The notes: generated by a model not told the origin, from the letters alone. A stretch of DNA of 64,000 nt from Flavobacterium jumunjinense (GCF_021650975.2 NZ_CP091285.1:3534001-3598000), one strand, 5' to 3'; numbered from the stretch's first letter, positions 1 to 9,875 are shown. Program-made: numbers and translations.

Positions 1-563
1 TTACGTTCTGCATTTTCAACAGAGTTTTGGTAACACCAATTGTCAATGTCAATAGCGTCAATAGGATGAGCCCCTTTCATTTCTGCTAAAATTGCAAGAA
101 TTGCAGTGCCACAACCCATGTCTAGTGTTTTTTTATTTGTAACATCAGTTTCTAATAAATGTTGAATCATCATGTGTGTTGTTTCATGATGACCAGTACC
201 AAAACTCATTTTAGGTTCAATAACAATATCAAATTCTGTATTTGTTTTCTCATGAAATGGTGCACGAACATAGCATTTATTGTCAACTTCTATCGGCTCG
301 AAGTTTTTTTCCCATTCTTCATTCCAATTTACTTGATCGATTTCTTCAAAAGTATAATTTATAGTAAACTCTTCATTTTTTAAAATATAGATGTCATCTA
401 ATATATTTTCATTCCAAAATTCCTTTTGAATATAAGCAGAAAGACCATTTTCATTTTCTACAAAACTTTCAAAAGCAGTTTCTCCTAATTCTGCTAATAA
501 TATTTCAGAACCCAATGCTGCTGGTTCTATTATAAAATGATAACCGATATAGCTATTTGACAT
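1..563 (-). CDS. prmA: Ribosomal protein L11 methyltransferase, C-terminus off the window
   Basis: This is the N-terminal ~187 residues of PrmA, the cytoplasmic SAM-dependent enzyme that trimethylates ribosomal protein L11. The start is the CAT at 561-563, giving MSNSYIGYHFIIEP. A typical PrmA N-domain is followed by SFGTGHHETT and then the SAM-binding motif LDMGCGTAILAI, with DAIDID as the next acidic strand. The frame is open to base 1, so the C-terminal NPPY-containing part lies outside. A TACCTTTG box sits 17 nt upstream of the start. Identification is firm from the motifs. Confidence 0.93.
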   Translation of the reverse strand, partial: MSNSYIGYHFIIEPAALGSEILLAELGETAFESFVENENGLSAYIQKEFWNENILDDIYILKNEEFTINYTFEEIDQVNWNEEWEKNFEPIEVDNKCYVRAPFHEKTNTEFDIVIEPKMSFGTGHHETTHMMIQHLLETDVTNKKTLDMGCGTAILAILAEMKGAHPIDAIDIDNWCYQNSVENAER

Positions 564-579
564 AGTGTATTTTTTTTTG

Positions 580-587
580 CAAAGGTA
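580..587 (-). promoter_or_regulatory. Probable -7 box for prmA
   Basis: TACCTTTG on the minus strand matches the Bacteroidota sigma-A -7 consensus TAnnTTTG and lies 17 nt upstream of the prmA start. The start site is inferred, not measured. Confidence 0.55.
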
Positions 588-641
588 AATCTATTTTTAG
601 AGTTATAATATTTATAATTCAAATTATTGTTTTGATTTTTC

Positions 642-649
642 TACCTTTG
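642..649 (+). promoter_or_regulatory. Probable -7 box for the cvfB-like gene
   Basis: A second TACCTTTG, on the plus strand, ends 20 nt before the ATG at 670. Together with the box at 580-587 it makes a compact divergent promoter region of about 100 bp. Confidence 0.55.
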
Positions 650-669
650 TATTCAATTTATACGATATT

Positions 670-1506
670 ATGTTAGCAATAGGTCAATACAATACATTAA
701 GAATATTAAGAGATACAAAGGTTGGACTTTTTTTAGGAGATGGAGAAAATGAAGAACATGATGTTTTATTACCTAATAAATATGTGCCAAAAGAGTTCTA
801 TATTGGTGATGATATTACTGTTTTTGTATATTTAGATCAAGAGGAAAGACCTGTTGCAACAACACTAAAACCGTATGTAAAACTGAATGAGTTTGCTCAT
901 TTAAAAGTGAATTATATTAATAAGTTTGGAGCTTTTTTAAATTGGGGATTGGAAAAAGATTTGTTTGTACCTTTTAAAGAACAAGCAAGACCAATGGAAG
1001 AAGGTAAACGTTATTTAATATATTGTTTTATGGATGAGAAAACCGATAGAATGGTAGCGTCAAGTAAAACACAGCAGTTTTTAAATAATGATGAGATAAC
1101 TGTTGAAAATGGAGAAGAAGTGGATCTTATAGTTTCTCATATAACAGAAGCAGGAATTAATGTTATTATTAATGAAAAACACAGAGGTCTAGCCTATAAG
1201 AATGAAGTATTTGAGGAGATAAAACCTGGTATTCGAATGAAAGGTTATATCAAAAATGTACGTCCAGATGGAAAAATCGATGTTTCTTTGAGAAAGTTAG
1301 GTGTGGAGGCAATTGAACCTACTTCGCAAATGATTTTAGATGAATTAAAATCCAATAGAGGTTTTCTAGGTTTAAATGATAATTCTCATCCAGAAGATAT
1401 TAAAACAGTATTGAAGATGAGTAAAAAAGCATTCAAAAAAGCGGTTGGAAATTTATACAGACAAAAACTGATTGAAATTAAAGAAGATGGTATTTATTTA
1501 CTATAA
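670..1506 (+). CDS. CvfB-like S1 RNA-binding protein
   Basis: This 278-residue protein resembles the CvfB/YitL family: tandem S1-like OB folds (roughly residues 1-210) and a C-terminal winged helix (about 220-278). S1-type features are visible in GAFLNWGLEKDLFVPFKEQ and in the later repeat ending VRPDGKIDVSLRK. The C-terminal stretch with ALKMSKK-like basic helices ending DGIYLL fits the winged helix. Family members bind RNA and affect regulator expression in Firmicutes; the role in Bacteroidota is not known. The gene is divergent from prmA and is followed 3 nt later by a small membrane protein gene. Confidence 0.85.
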   Translation: MLAIGQYNTLRILRDTKVGLFLGDGENEEHDVLLPNKYVPKEFYIGDDITVFVYLDQEERPVATTLKPYVKLNEFAHLKVNYINKFGAFLNWGLEKDLFVPFKEQARPMEEGKRYLIYCFMDEKTDRMVASSKTQQFLNNDEITVENGEEVDLIVSHITEAGINVIINEKHRGLAYKNEVFEEIKPGIRMKGYIKNVRPDGKIDVSLRKLGVEAIEPTSQMILDELKSNRGFLGLNDNSHPEDIKTVLKMSKKAFKKAVGNLYRQKLIEIKEDGIYLL

Positions 1507-1509
1507 TAT

Positions 1510-1779
1510 ATGATTCAAAAAGATAAAATATACTTAATATTGAGCGCATTCACTTTTGTTTATGTGCTCTATTGTTGTTTCTTTAATTCAAATTTATACC
1601 CAATATCATTTAGCCCTAATCAAATTATTTGGTTATTTATTCTATTCTTGCCTATTTTGAATATTTATAATATCATCATTAATAGAGATGCTGATAACCG
1701 TTATTATTGGATTGCAATAGTATGTAATATTTTGTCAATTGTTTTTATAATGAAAACGTATAAAATAGATTTGTTTTAA
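1510..1779 (+). CDS. Small membrane protein of unknown function
   Basis: The 89-residue product is almost entirely hydrophobic, with about three membrane segments (residues ~8-25, 36-55 and 65-85), and has no motif I recognise. It starts 3 nt after the CvfB-like gene, so the two are probably co-transcribed. Its TAA overlaps the TAA of the convergent S74 protein gene (1776-1779). Confidence 0.55.
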   Translation: MIQKDKIYLILSAFTFVYVLYCCFFNSNLYPISFSPNQIIWLFILFLPILNIYNIIINRDADNRYYWIAIVCNILSIVFIMKTYKIDLF

Positions 1780-3215
1780 GATTGTTTAAATGTAGATTTT
1801 GTACTTTCCTTTTTTTCTGGATTTAACATTTTAGACTCTAATTCAAGTAGTTTTTTTTCAAATAAATTTTGTTTTTGTTTTAATGTTTCAATTTCATCTT
1901 CTAACTGTTCATTTTTCGCAACTTCTTCATCAATAATTATTTGCTGTTCTTGAATCGCTTTCGTAAGTACAGGAATAATTTCTGCATAATTTATTCCCAT
2001 AGGGTTTTTATCTTCAGGATTACCAATTACAGCATTTGGAATTAGTCGTTGTAATTCTTGAGCAAGAAAGCCAATTTCTACTATTGATGTACCTGTTTTA
2101 TCAAAATTTAAATATTTATCATAAATCACGGGATTCATTTTTTTTACTGTTTGTAAGCCGTATGGCACTTCTTCTATTTTTGATTTAACTCTTGCATCTG
2201 AAGTATTAATTGTTCCATTTGAAGAATAAATATATCTCCATCTTGAAAAAGAAGATCCATTATCATAGATTCCATCTGCCCAAGGACCAATATTGTCTCC
2301 AAATACAAAATGACCATTACCTCCAAGGTTCATTACAAGAACATTACTGTATCCATTTGTAGGATAGTCGGCAGCAGAACTACCAAAATTGGCATTATTA
2401 AAATCATTAGCCACATAAAAATCATATGTTCCTGCATTGTTTCCAATTGAAAAAATATTGGAACTACTAGAAGAATTATCGTATGTAGTTAATTTTGCAG
2501 TAGCTGAAGAGGTACCAATAGCAACTTTCCCATTCCCATTGATTCTCATTAATTCATTAGATGTGCTTGAGCTATTTCCAGCAAAAAAGATATGAGAAGA
2601 ACCGATGTCGTCAATTTGATAGCGTAGTGCTGCTCCATTAATTCCAAAACCATAGAATTGATGGTCATTGTTATTGGTTTCATATAATGAAATTTTTCGG
2701 TTTGCAACCGTATTTGTGAATTGTAATGGAGCATTAGGTGTACTTGTTCCTATTCCTATATTTCCATTACTGTTAATTCTTAAACGCTCATTTGCATCTG
2801 TTTTTATAATAAAATCATTTGCATCCATTGTACCAATAAAATTATTTGTAGCATTTGTTCCGGCATTTCCACTTAAGGACCAGTTTGGGTTTTCTGGACT
2901 TGTTTGTGTGGTTACTTTTAGCCATGAGGCTCCATTCCAAAAATAAAATCCAGGAACGACATCATTTGGAACAACTCCATCGGTGGCAGTATTATAAACA
3001 ATTGTACCTTCTATAATTGCCCCACCATTTGGATTGATAATTGGACTCGTTGTATTACATGCTGTAAGTGCTACTCTTGGAACAATTAAACCTTGTGTAC
3101 TTGAGTTTATATCTAAAGCTCCATTTGGTGTTGTTGTACCAATTCCAATTTGACCAGATATTGTTGTTGAAAATACAACTAAATTGAACCATAAGAAACG
3201 TTTAATTCTTTGCAT
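1776..3215 (-). CDS. Tail-fibre-type protein with S74 intramolecular chaperone domain
   Basis: A 479-residue secreted protein (signal peptide ending near SGQIGIG) with N-terminal repeats of the IGIGTTTPNGALDI kind common in flavobacterial surface proteins, a long beta-rich middle, and a C-terminal S74 chaperone domain from about residue 345. That domain starts at TSDARVKSKIEEV and includes EIGFLAQELQ and GINYAEIIPVLTKAIQEQ. A coiled coil (about 410-465) follows. S74 domains in phage tail spikes trimerise the fibre and then self-cleave at the conserved Ser; here Ser in NTSDAR is the candidate. There are no other phage genes nearby, so this is most likely a chromosomal surface protein. Confidence 0.85.
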   Translation of the reverse strand: MQRIKRFLWFNLVVFSTTISGQIGIGTTTPNGALDINSSTQGLIVPRVALTACNTTSPIINPNGGAIIEGTIVYNTATDGVVPNDVVPGFYFWNGASWLKVTTQTSPENPNWSLSGNAGTNATNNFIGTMDANDFIIKTDANERLRINSNGNIGIGTSTPNAPLQFTNTVANRKISLYETNNNDHQFYGFGINGAALRYQIDDIGSSHIFFAGNSSSTSNELMRINGNGKVAIGTSSATAKLTTYDNSSSSSNIFSIGNNAGTYDFYVANDFNNANFGSSAADYPTNGYSNVLVMNLGGNGHFVFGDNIGPWADGIYDNGSSFSRWRYIYSSNGTINTSDARVKSKIEEVPYGLQTVKKMNPVIYDKYLNFDKTGTSIVEIGFLAQELQRLIPNAVIGNPEDKNPMGINYAEIIPVLTKAIQEQQIIIDEEVAKNEQLEDEIETLKQKQNLFEKKLLELESKMLNPEKKESTKSTFKQS

Positions 3216-3460
3216 AGTAGGTTAAGTTTTAATTAATACTATTTCTTTCTAAAATTGATTTGATAGTTGAGTGTTTAATTTAGTGGTTCTTTCTTTTCTA
3301 TATATGTGTTTAAGTTGATAATCAAATATAATGTTCTGTATTTATAAATATACTTAATTTTTACTATATATATTGTTAAAGTTTTAGGTTTTTTGTTTGT
3401 TTTTAATTAAAAGTGTTAGTTTATGTTTTGTTAATAATAGTTTAAATATTGTTGTAAAAA

Positions 3461-3486
3461 AAAATACGGCTATTTAGCCGTATTTT
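3461..3486. terminator. Bidirectional intrinsic terminator
   Basis: A perfect 12-bp stem (AAAATACGGCTA paired with its complement, TT at the apex) preceded by A residues and followed by T residues. It sits 25 nt below the stop codon of the outer-membrane protein gene and would end transcription from it. Confidence 0.85.
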
Positions 3487-3510
3487 ATTAATTATATTTT
3501 ATGTTGTCTT

Positions 3511-4749
3511 TTAGAATATTGTATATCCTAAAGCGATCGTAATTGATTTGTAATCTGAAACCCAGTTTTCGTGACCACCAAGCATTTTTCTATTTGTGTG
3601 GTACCTACATTCTAATGAATATTTATCTTTATATTTATAACCAATTCCAAAACCAAAATTCATCGAAGTAGATATTTTTAAGTCAAAAATAGTCCTTGGA
3701 TTATCAAAATTGGTATCTGTACTATATCTTCGTTCTTCATATAAGATATTTGAATTACCACTATTGTCAATTATAAAAGATCCGTTTATAAAAAGTTTGG
3801 ATTTTTCATTTAAAAACATATAATATCTTAATCCAATAGGGATTTCTAATGATTTATAATTTACGGTTACCCTTTGTCTATCATTAAGTACAAAACCTTC
3901 ACTTTTAAAAGTTTGATATGTTGGCTCAATGATTACTGACCATTTGTTTTTATTGAATGGTAAAATCATTTCTGCTTCTATTCCAAATCTAAAATTTGAT
4001 TCATTTTTGAAATCTATATTGTAATTGCTTACATAACGATTTTCTAGTGTCATAGATGAACTATTTATACCTGGTCTAATTGTTAAATTAAAAATATCCC
4101 TTTTAACAGTTGGCTCTTCATAAGTAAGATTTTCAGAGTTACTACAGGTGTTATATTTCTTAAATATTTTAATCAAATCTTTTTTGTTATAGTCAACATT
4201 CATTAGGTTTGAAGTTGAAATGTTATCACACTTTAAACTATTGAATAGTTGTTGTTTATATTCATTATTTTTTAGTATTTTTCTATCTTCATTTTCATAA
4301 CTTTTATATACAAGTTGTGTCATGTCTGATTTATTAACACTAAAAAAATATCTATTTAGACTTTTTTCGGTATATTGTAATAAGTTTGCATTTCCTTCAA
4401 TTAATACTTTAAGAAATAATGTTTCCTCTTTAAAAACTGGATTTTTTTCTTGGCTAATATTATTCATAAATTCGCTTGAACGATCTATATTTACTGAATA
4501 TCTTATGTACTTGTTAAAGTTATAAGTTCCAAATTCTTGAGCAGATTCAATTTTAATAGTTTCAGATTGGGCTAATTCAGAAGATTTGAACTCAAAATTT
4601 GTAGGATTGTTTTGCCAGTCAATGTTTTTAATTAGACCTTCAATTTTATTACCTTCATTGTTGATGTAATATCCTTTTTCAAAGAGTATTTGTGAGAAAG
4701 AATTTATACTAAATAAAACGATTAGTAATAAGAAAATTTGTTTTTTCAT
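3511..4749 (-). CDS. Outer-membrane beta-barrel protein
   Basis: Starting at the ATG at 4749 gives a clean signal peptide (MKKQIFLLLIVLFSINSFSQ) and about 412 residues; the longer open frame to 4773 only adds eight residues before the signal and is unlikely. The second half (from about residue 215) shows alternating strands ending in aromatic residues, with SLECRYHTNRKML and a C-terminal ALGYTIF, typical of a small barrel of the PorT/OmpA-like type. The N-terminal half is a periplasmic or surface domain with no known motif. Function is unknown. A terminator follows at 3461-3486. Confidence 0.75.
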   Translation of the reverse strand: MKKQIFLLLIVLFSINSFSQILFEKGYYINNEGNKIEGLIKNIDWQNNPTNFEFKSSELAQSETIKIESAQEFGTYNFNKYIRYSVNIDRSSEFMNNISQEKNPVFKEETLFLKVLIEGNANLLQYTEKSLNRYFFSVNKSDMTQLVYKSYENEDRKILKNNEYKQQLFNSLKCDNISTSNLMNVDYNKKDLIKIFKKYNTCSNSENLTYEEPTVKRDIFNLTIRPGINSSSMTLENRYVSNYNIDFKNESNFRFGIEAEMILPFNKNKWSVIIEPTYQTFKSEGFVLNDRQRVTVNYKSLEIPIGLRYYMFLNEKSKLFINGSFIIDNSGNSNILYEERRYSTDTNFDNPRTIFDLKISTSMNFGFGIGYKYKDKYSLECRYHTNRKMLGGHENWVSDYKSITIALGYTIF

Positions 4750-4822
4750 TTTTAAATAAATTAATTTCGGCAAAAATATACTTTTTTTTCAGATTTATCT
4801 TATGATTATTTTAAAAAAAAGA

Positions 4823-5995
4823 CTATTCTTCAGAATATAACTCAAAAGGATAATTTCCAAATAAAGCAGATAGCCTTTTAATTTGATAGGGCTTTTTTGT
4901 ATATTTATTTGATAATGAAATTAAGGTTACAGTATCTTTCTTTAGGCTTATGTAGGCAGATGTATTTCCGTGCCACCAACCATTATGATATAGTAATGAA
5001 GTTCCATCTTCCCATTCATTCAAACGAATGCCTAATCCGTAATTTTTGACACCTTTTCGTTCGTAGCTATAGCCTTTATATGCTAAGTCTTTTATTTCTT
5101 TACTTAAAAACGTATTAGAATATGTTGCTAAATCAAATTGTAAAATATCTTTTGCGGTTGAATAGATATTTTTGTCACCATAAATAGCATCTAAATGATC
5201 ATAAGGTATTTCTTCCCAAGTACTTTTATACGATTTGCTTACACTATTTCTTTGTTTCTCTAATTCAAAAACAAATGTGTTTTTCATTCCTAGTGGATCG
5301 AATATTAGTTTTCTCATAGCTTCAGGGTAGTTAAGTTTAGTAACTTTTTCAATGACAAGTGCTAAAAGCGCATAATTAGTATTACAATAGCTAAATTTGG
5401 TATTGGGTGTAGATTCTAATTTTATGTTTTTTGTAGAAAGAAGCTCTAATATGTCACTATTTTTTAGTGTTTTGTTTTTTTTCCATATTGAGTCATTTTC
5501 ACAGAAATAAGCATAATTAGGCAAACCACTTCTATGATTTAATAACATTTCTATTGATATTTTTTTATGTGGAAAAAGGGGGAATAAGGATTGTAAAGTA
5601 GTTCCTAAATTAAGTTTCTTTTCATCGATAAGTTTTAAAACTAGAGTTGCTGTCAAAACTTTACTAACAGAAGCTAAATGTAATGGAGTAGTGGATGATA
5701 TTTTTTCTTTTCTATCATAGTTAGTATAACCTTGATAGTCTTCAAAAACTATTTGACCATTTTTAGCTACTAAAAAAGAACCACTAAAGTCATCAATATT
5801 AATATTTTTTGTATAAAAATTTTTTGATTCTATTTCTTTACTTTTTATGTAATTTATCGATAGTTTGTTAAAATTAGGCAATACTATTTGTTGACTATCT
5901 TTTTTTGGGTGTGTTTTTTCAGTCGTTTTTTTTTCTTTTTGACAAGCGATTAATGTACAAAAGGAAAGAGAATAGAAAAGAAGCTTAAAATTCAT
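4823..5995 (-). CDS. Serine hydrolase lipoprotein, beta-lactamase class C family
   Basis: A 390-residue lipoprotein: lipobox LIAC at Cys18, then a low-complexity Lys-rich linker and a penicillin-binding-protein-like domain. The SxxK nucleophile motif is SVSK at about residue 110, the YxN motif is in SYCNTNYALL, and the third motif appears as YHNGWWHG near residue 340. Members of this group are peptidases, esterases or beta-lactamase-like enzymes; the substrate cannot be told from sequence. Its start overlaps the end of the PH-domain gene by 11 bp, indicating translational coupling. Confidence 0.82.
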   Translation of the reverse strand: MNFKLLFYSLSFCTLIACQKEKKTTEKTHPKKDSQQIVLPNFNKLSINYIKSKEIESKNFYTKNINIDDFSGSFLVAKNGQIVFEDYQGYTNYDRKEKISSTTPLHLASVSKVLTATLVLKLIDEKKLNLGTTLQSLFPLFPHKKISIEMLLNHRSGLPNYAYFCENDSIWKKNKTLKNSDILELLSTKNIKLESTPNTKFSYCNTNYALLALVIEKVTKLNYPEAMRKLIFDPLGMKNTFVFELEKQRNSVSKSYKSTWEEIPYDHLDAIYGDKNIYSTAKDILQFDLATYSNTFLSKEIKDLAYKGYSYERKGVKNYGLGIRLNEWEDGTSLLYHNGWWHGNTSAYISLKKDTVTLISLSNKYTKKPYQIKRLSALFGNYPFELYSEE

Positions 5996-6431
5996 TTTTT
6001 GGGTTAATAATTTGAATATTTGGGTTAATAGCTATAAGCTCATTGATGAACTTTTTATTTTGCTTAGGAGAAATATAAATATCATCAAATTTATTATATC
6101 TAATAATAATGCCTTCAGAATTTAAAGCTAGTTTTAATGAAACTGGAATAATTATCCCATCATGGAAATCTATCCTATTAATTGTATCAATCTTAATCGT
6201 CTTTTTAAAAGGACCAGAATAACAATTTATCTGAGAGTTTTTAATAGTATATTTTGTATTTATTAAAATCCAGAAAAGTAAGCCGATACATGAGCCATTA
6301 ATTATAAACGAAATTATAACAGCTATAGTATCTTTGAAGTTAGTAGAGGATATAATTACTCCAATAAGCAAAATAATAATTGCATATAATATAACTTTAT
6401 TAAAAATACTTATTGAAGATCTATATTGCAA
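5985..6431 (-). CDS. Membrane protein with PH-like domain
   Basis: The 148-residue protein has two membrane segments (about 10-28 and 35-57), then a beta-rich domain with YTIKNSQINCYSG and KTIKIDTINRIDF, the usual layout of the bacterial YyaB-like PH domain. The molecular role of this family is unknown. Its 3' end overlaps the serine hydrolase start by 11 bp and it lies 6 nt after the GH92 gene, suggesting one transcript running from the GH92 gene. Confidence 0.65.
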   Translation of the reverse strand: MQYRSSISIFNKVILYAIIILLIGVIISSTNFKDTIAVIISFIINGSCIGLLFWILINTKYTIKNSQINCYSGPFKKTIKIDTINRIDFHDGIIIPVSLKLALNSEGIIIRYNKFDDIYISPKQNKKFINELIAINPNIQIINPKNEF

Positions 6432-6437
6432 AATAGT

Positions 6438-8741
6438 TTATTCAGTTAATTTTTTATTTGGTTTTGCACCCATGTAGAAAATAAGCTCACTTCCGTTTTC
6501 AATATCATCATGATCAATTGTTAAAGTTGATATACTTTTTCCATTCAATTTTATTTTAGAAAGGTAAACATTTTTAGAACTTTGATTTACTGTTTTTATT
6601 GTGAATTTTTTTCCATTTTCTAATAAGATAATTGCAGATTGAATAGATGGACTTCCAATTGAATATTTTGTAGAACCTGGATTAACAGGATAGAAACCTA
6701 ATGTACTAAAGATATACCATGCACTCATTTGCCCTGCATCATCATTACCACACAATCCGTCTTCTTTATTGCTGTACATTGTATCAACAATCATGCGTAC
6801 TCTTGATTGTGTTTTCCAAGGTTCATTGGTAAAGTTATACAAATATGGAATATGATGCCCAGGCTCATTACCATGTACATAATTGCCAATGATACCATCT
6901 CTTGTAATATCTTCGTTGTGTTCAATATATTTGTCTTCAATAGGTGTTGTAAAGATTTTGTCTAAATGTTTAGAAAAAGAATCTTTTCCCCCCATCATTG
7001 CAATCATTTTATCTACTTCATGTGGCACATATAAACCATAATTCCATGCATTTCCTTCAATAAAACCTTGTCCATGTGTGTTCAATGGATCAAATTCTTT
7101 TCTCCAGTTGCCATCTGCAAGTTTTGGACGCATATATCCAATAGATTGGTCATATACATTCAAATAATTTTTAGAACGTTTTAGAAAAGTAGAATAAGCA
7201 TCGGTATTATTGGCTTTTTGTGCAATTTGAGCAATGCACCAGTCATTATAAGCATATTCCAGGGTCTTAGATACTGAAGAAGAACTTTTATCTTCAGGAA
7301 CATATCCTAAATTCATATAATAACCTAACCCGTCAAAGTAAGGTACTGTAGCAGTATTTGAAGCAGCTTTTAAAGCATAATTCAAATCTACATCTGTTGT
7401 ATTTTTTGCTACTGCATCTGCAATAACAGAAACAGCATGATAACCTACCATACACCAGTTTTCATTTGCATAATGACTCCAAATTGGTAGCATTTTGTGT
7501 ACACTTTGATCATGATGCGCTAACATGGATTTAATCATGTCGTTGTTTCTTTTGGGTTGAATAATGTTATATAGAGGGTGTAAAGCTCTATAGGTATCCC
7601 AAAGCGAAAAAACGGTATGATTCACAAAACCATTAGAAGTATGAATGTTTTGGTCCAAACCTCTGTATTTGCCATCTACATCTTCATAAATGATAGGGCT
7701 TAGCATACTATGATACATAGCAGTGTAAAACGATTCTTTCTGTTCTAAAGTTTCAGTTTCAACATCAATTTTAGAAAGTTCTTTATTCCATTTTTCTTTT
7801 GTTTCGTTTTTAACTTTCTCAAAGTCCCAATGTGGTAATTCAGTATTTAGGTTTAATAAAGCACCTTCTGTACTAACAGATGATAGTGCAAATTTGATTT
7901 TAATTTTTTCGTTTTCTGAAGTATTAAAATTGAAATAAGCTCTTATATTTTTTCCAGCCATTTCAGGAAAGTTATGCTCTTCGTCAAATTTTCGATAAAA
8001 ACCATTGTATTTTGATTTGTCATATTTTTTATGACCATAACTAGTAAATGGTTTTGAAAATTGCATTGCAAAATAAACAAATTTAGTTCTTGCCCAACCG
8101 TTAGTTTGTTTGTAACCAGTAATTAATGAATCGTTTTCAACTCGAATAAATGTCCAAGTGTTTTTGTCATCATGTAAATAAATATTGGCAACCAAATCTA
8201 AAATAATATGAGCTTCATCTGTTTTTGGAAACGCATATTGATGAAAACCAACCCTGTCTGTTGCTGTTAGTTCTGCCTGAATGTTATAATCATCTAAAAG
8301 TACACTATAATAACCAGCAGATGCTTTTTCATTTTTATGAGAAAACTGCGAATGATAACCACTCTTAGGTTGTTTTGCTTCACCAGGTTCTAAATTTAAT
8401 GTTCCAGTTGTTGGCATTACTAAAAAATCGCCTAAATCGGAATGACCTGTACCACTTAAATGAGTATGACTAAAACCAAAAATAGTAGTGTCATCATATT
8501 GATAACCTGCACAATATTTATAAGTGTCTGGATTGTATTTCCCATCTTCAGTAAACATTACTTGTAGGTTTGTTTCTGGGCTTAATTGTACCATTCCAAA
8601 CGGTGTTGTTGCACCGGGGAAAGTATGTCCCATATTTTTTGTCCCAACCAAAGGATTTACAAACTGAGTAAAATCTTTGGTTTGACAAAATATAGATAAA
8701 GTTATAAAGAATAAAAAGTAGGTGAAATTTACTTTATTCAT
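6438..8741 (-). CDS. GH92 alpha-1,2-mannosidase family glycoside hydrolase
   Basis: The 767-residue protein has a signal peptide (cleavage near FCQTKD) and starts the mature part with VNPLVGTKNMGHTFPGATTP, the GH92 hallmark. Further family signatures are FGFSHTHLSGTGHSDLGD, LWDTYRALHPL and GNEPGHHIPYLYNF, with GLCGNDDAGQMSAWYIFS near the C-terminus. GH92 enzymes are calcium-dependent exo-mannosidases acting on N-glycan or mannan side chains, usually in the periplasm. The length is normal. There is no SusC/SusD pair nearby, so it is not part of a visible polysaccharide utilisation locus. Confidence 0.95.
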   Translation of the reverse strand: MNKVNFTYFLFFITLSIFCQTKDFTQFVNPLVGTKNMGHTFPGATTPFGMVQLSPETNLQVMFTEDGKYNPDTYKYCAGYQYDDTTIFGFSHTHLSGTGHSDLGDFLVMPTTGTLNLEPGEAKQPKSGYHSQFSHKNEKASAGYYSVLLDDYNIQAELTATDRVGFHQYAFPKTDEAHIILDLVANIYLHDDKNTWTFIRVENDSLITGYKQTNGWARTKFVYFAMQFSKPFTSYGHKKYDKSKYNGFYRKFDEEHNFPEMAGKNIRAYFNFNTSENEKIKIKFALSSVSTEGALLNLNTELPHWDFEKVKNETKEKWNKELSKIDVETETLEQKESFYTAMYHSMLSPIIYEDVDGKYRGLDQNIHTSNGFVNHTVFSLWDTYRALHPLYNIIQPKRNNDMIKSMLAHHDQSVHKMLPIWSHYANENWCMVGYHAVSVIADAVAKNTTDVDLNYALKAASNTATVPYFDGLGYYMNLGYVPEDKSSSSVSKTLEYAYNDWCIAQIAQKANNTDAYSTFLKRSKNYLNVYDQSIGYMRPKLADGNWRKEFDPLNTHGQGFIEGNAWNYGLYVPHEVDKMIAMMGGKDSFSKHLDKIFTTPIEDKYIEHNEDITRDGIIGNYVHGNEPGHHIPYLYNFTNEPWKTQSRVRMIVDTMYSNKEDGLCGNDDAGQMSAWYIFSTLGFYPVNPGSTKYSIGSPSIQSAIILLENGKKFTIKTVNQSSKNVYLSKIKLNGKSISTLTIDHDDIENGSELIFYMGAKPNKKLTE

Positions 8742-8756
8742 TTTTGTAGTATTGAA

Positions 8757-9875
8757 TTATAATTTGAAAGCTTTTTTTGTTTTCTTCTCTAATCCATCTT
8801 TATGAACTAAAACAGAAATGGCTTTTAATTTTAAATAAGGAACACTCATATAGATATAACCTCCATTAGCAACTCTTTTTTCATCGGTACCCCAAGAGTT
8901 TTTTACTTTATAGTATGTATTTCCTTTTTGATCTTTTACAGTTCCAACAATATGCATTAAATGGTCATCTGTAGTTGTAAAATTTTCAAATTCCGATTGA
9001 CGGTATTCAGGAGAAATATTCATTTCAGTAATTAATTCTGTTAATCCTTTTTCTGCATCTTCATCAATTTGCGGTATAAAAGCAACACCATTTTTTGCCG
9101 AAAAAGTAGCTTCAGAAACATCACAGTCTAACGCTAAAGAAAAACCTTTTGCTAATGCATTATCAATATTTGAAACAAATTCATCTAAAGGCAAATTATA
9201 TAAACTTCCATTAGAAAAATTATCTGGAATATTTAAAATGAATGGCTTATAATTTTCTTGATGAGTGAAGGATGTTATTGTAACATAATCTTCCGCTTTA
9301 ATTTTCATTTTTTCCATGAAACTTTTTGGCGTAAATTTTTCTCCTTCATATTCAAAATCTTTAGGATTCTCTCCCAAATAAGCATCTAATATAGCATTAA
9401 TGGCTACTTTCCATTTTGGAGACAGCTTTTTTCCAGGATTTTGAACATAGGTTTTCACCATTGCTTCTAACACAGCTACCATTTCTGCATGATTGTGTGA
9501 TTTTTCTTCTTCAGTTAAACCAGTATAAACAGAAACAGGTACCAAACCATAATTTGCGACACTATTTAGTACATCATGAGATAAACCACCTTCGCTAAAT
9601 TGCGCTTTACCTTGTCTCATTACATAGTTTTCTGCTTTTTTAGGATAGGTATTTCTAACTTGATACATCTCTGATAAATCTACTTTTTTACCAGTTAAAC
9701 GCGTAATTTCAGATTCTAGAAAAGATGAAGTTGAAAAACTCCAACAAGTTCCAGTTCTTCCTTGAGAAATTACAGGAGTAGCTTCTAGCTCTATAACCGA
9801 TTGAAATTCATATTTTTGAGCATTGATTGAGAAAATTCCAGAAGTTAATAGTAAACCTAAATATATTTTTTTCAT
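8757..9875 (-). CDS. C1B-type cysteine peptidase (aminopeptidase C-like), secreted
   Basis: A 372-residue papain-fold peptidase of the bleomycin hydrolase/PepC branch. After a signal peptide (residues 1-19) come QGRTGTCWSFST with the catalytic Cys near residue 44, TDDHLMHIVG with the catalytic His and KVKNSWGTD with the Asn. PepC is normally cytoplasmic and hexameric; the signal peptide here implies a periplasmic or exported form, as is common in Bacteroidota. It starts 133 nt before its divergent neighbourhood with menB and lies 15 nt upstream of GH92. Confidence 0.9.
   Translation of the reverse strand: MKKIYLGLLLTSGIFSINAQKYEFQSVIELEATPVISQGRTGTCWSFSTSSFLESEITRLTGKKVDLSEMYQVRNTYPKKAENYVMRQGKAQFSEGGLSHDVLNSVANYGLVPVSVYTGLTEEEKSHNHAEMVAVLEAMVKTYVQNPGKKLSPKWKVAINAILDAYLGENPKDFEYEGEKFTPKSFMEKMKIKAEDYVTITSFTHQENYKPFILNIPDNFSNGSLYNLPLDEFVSNIDNALAKGFSLALDCDVSEATFSAKNGVAFIPQIDEDAEKGLTELITEMNISPEYRQSEFENFTTTDDHLMHIVGTVKDQKGNTYYKVKNSWGTDEKRVANGGYIYMSVPYLKLKAISVLVHKDGLEKKTKKAFKL

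Noticed and set aside
159..383. Plus-strand 74-residue open frame
   Set aside because: It is antisense to prmA, whose motifs are unambiguous.
1776..3215. Prophage remnant
   Set aside because: Only the S74/tail-fibre-like protein is present; there is no structural, lysis or integrase gene near it.
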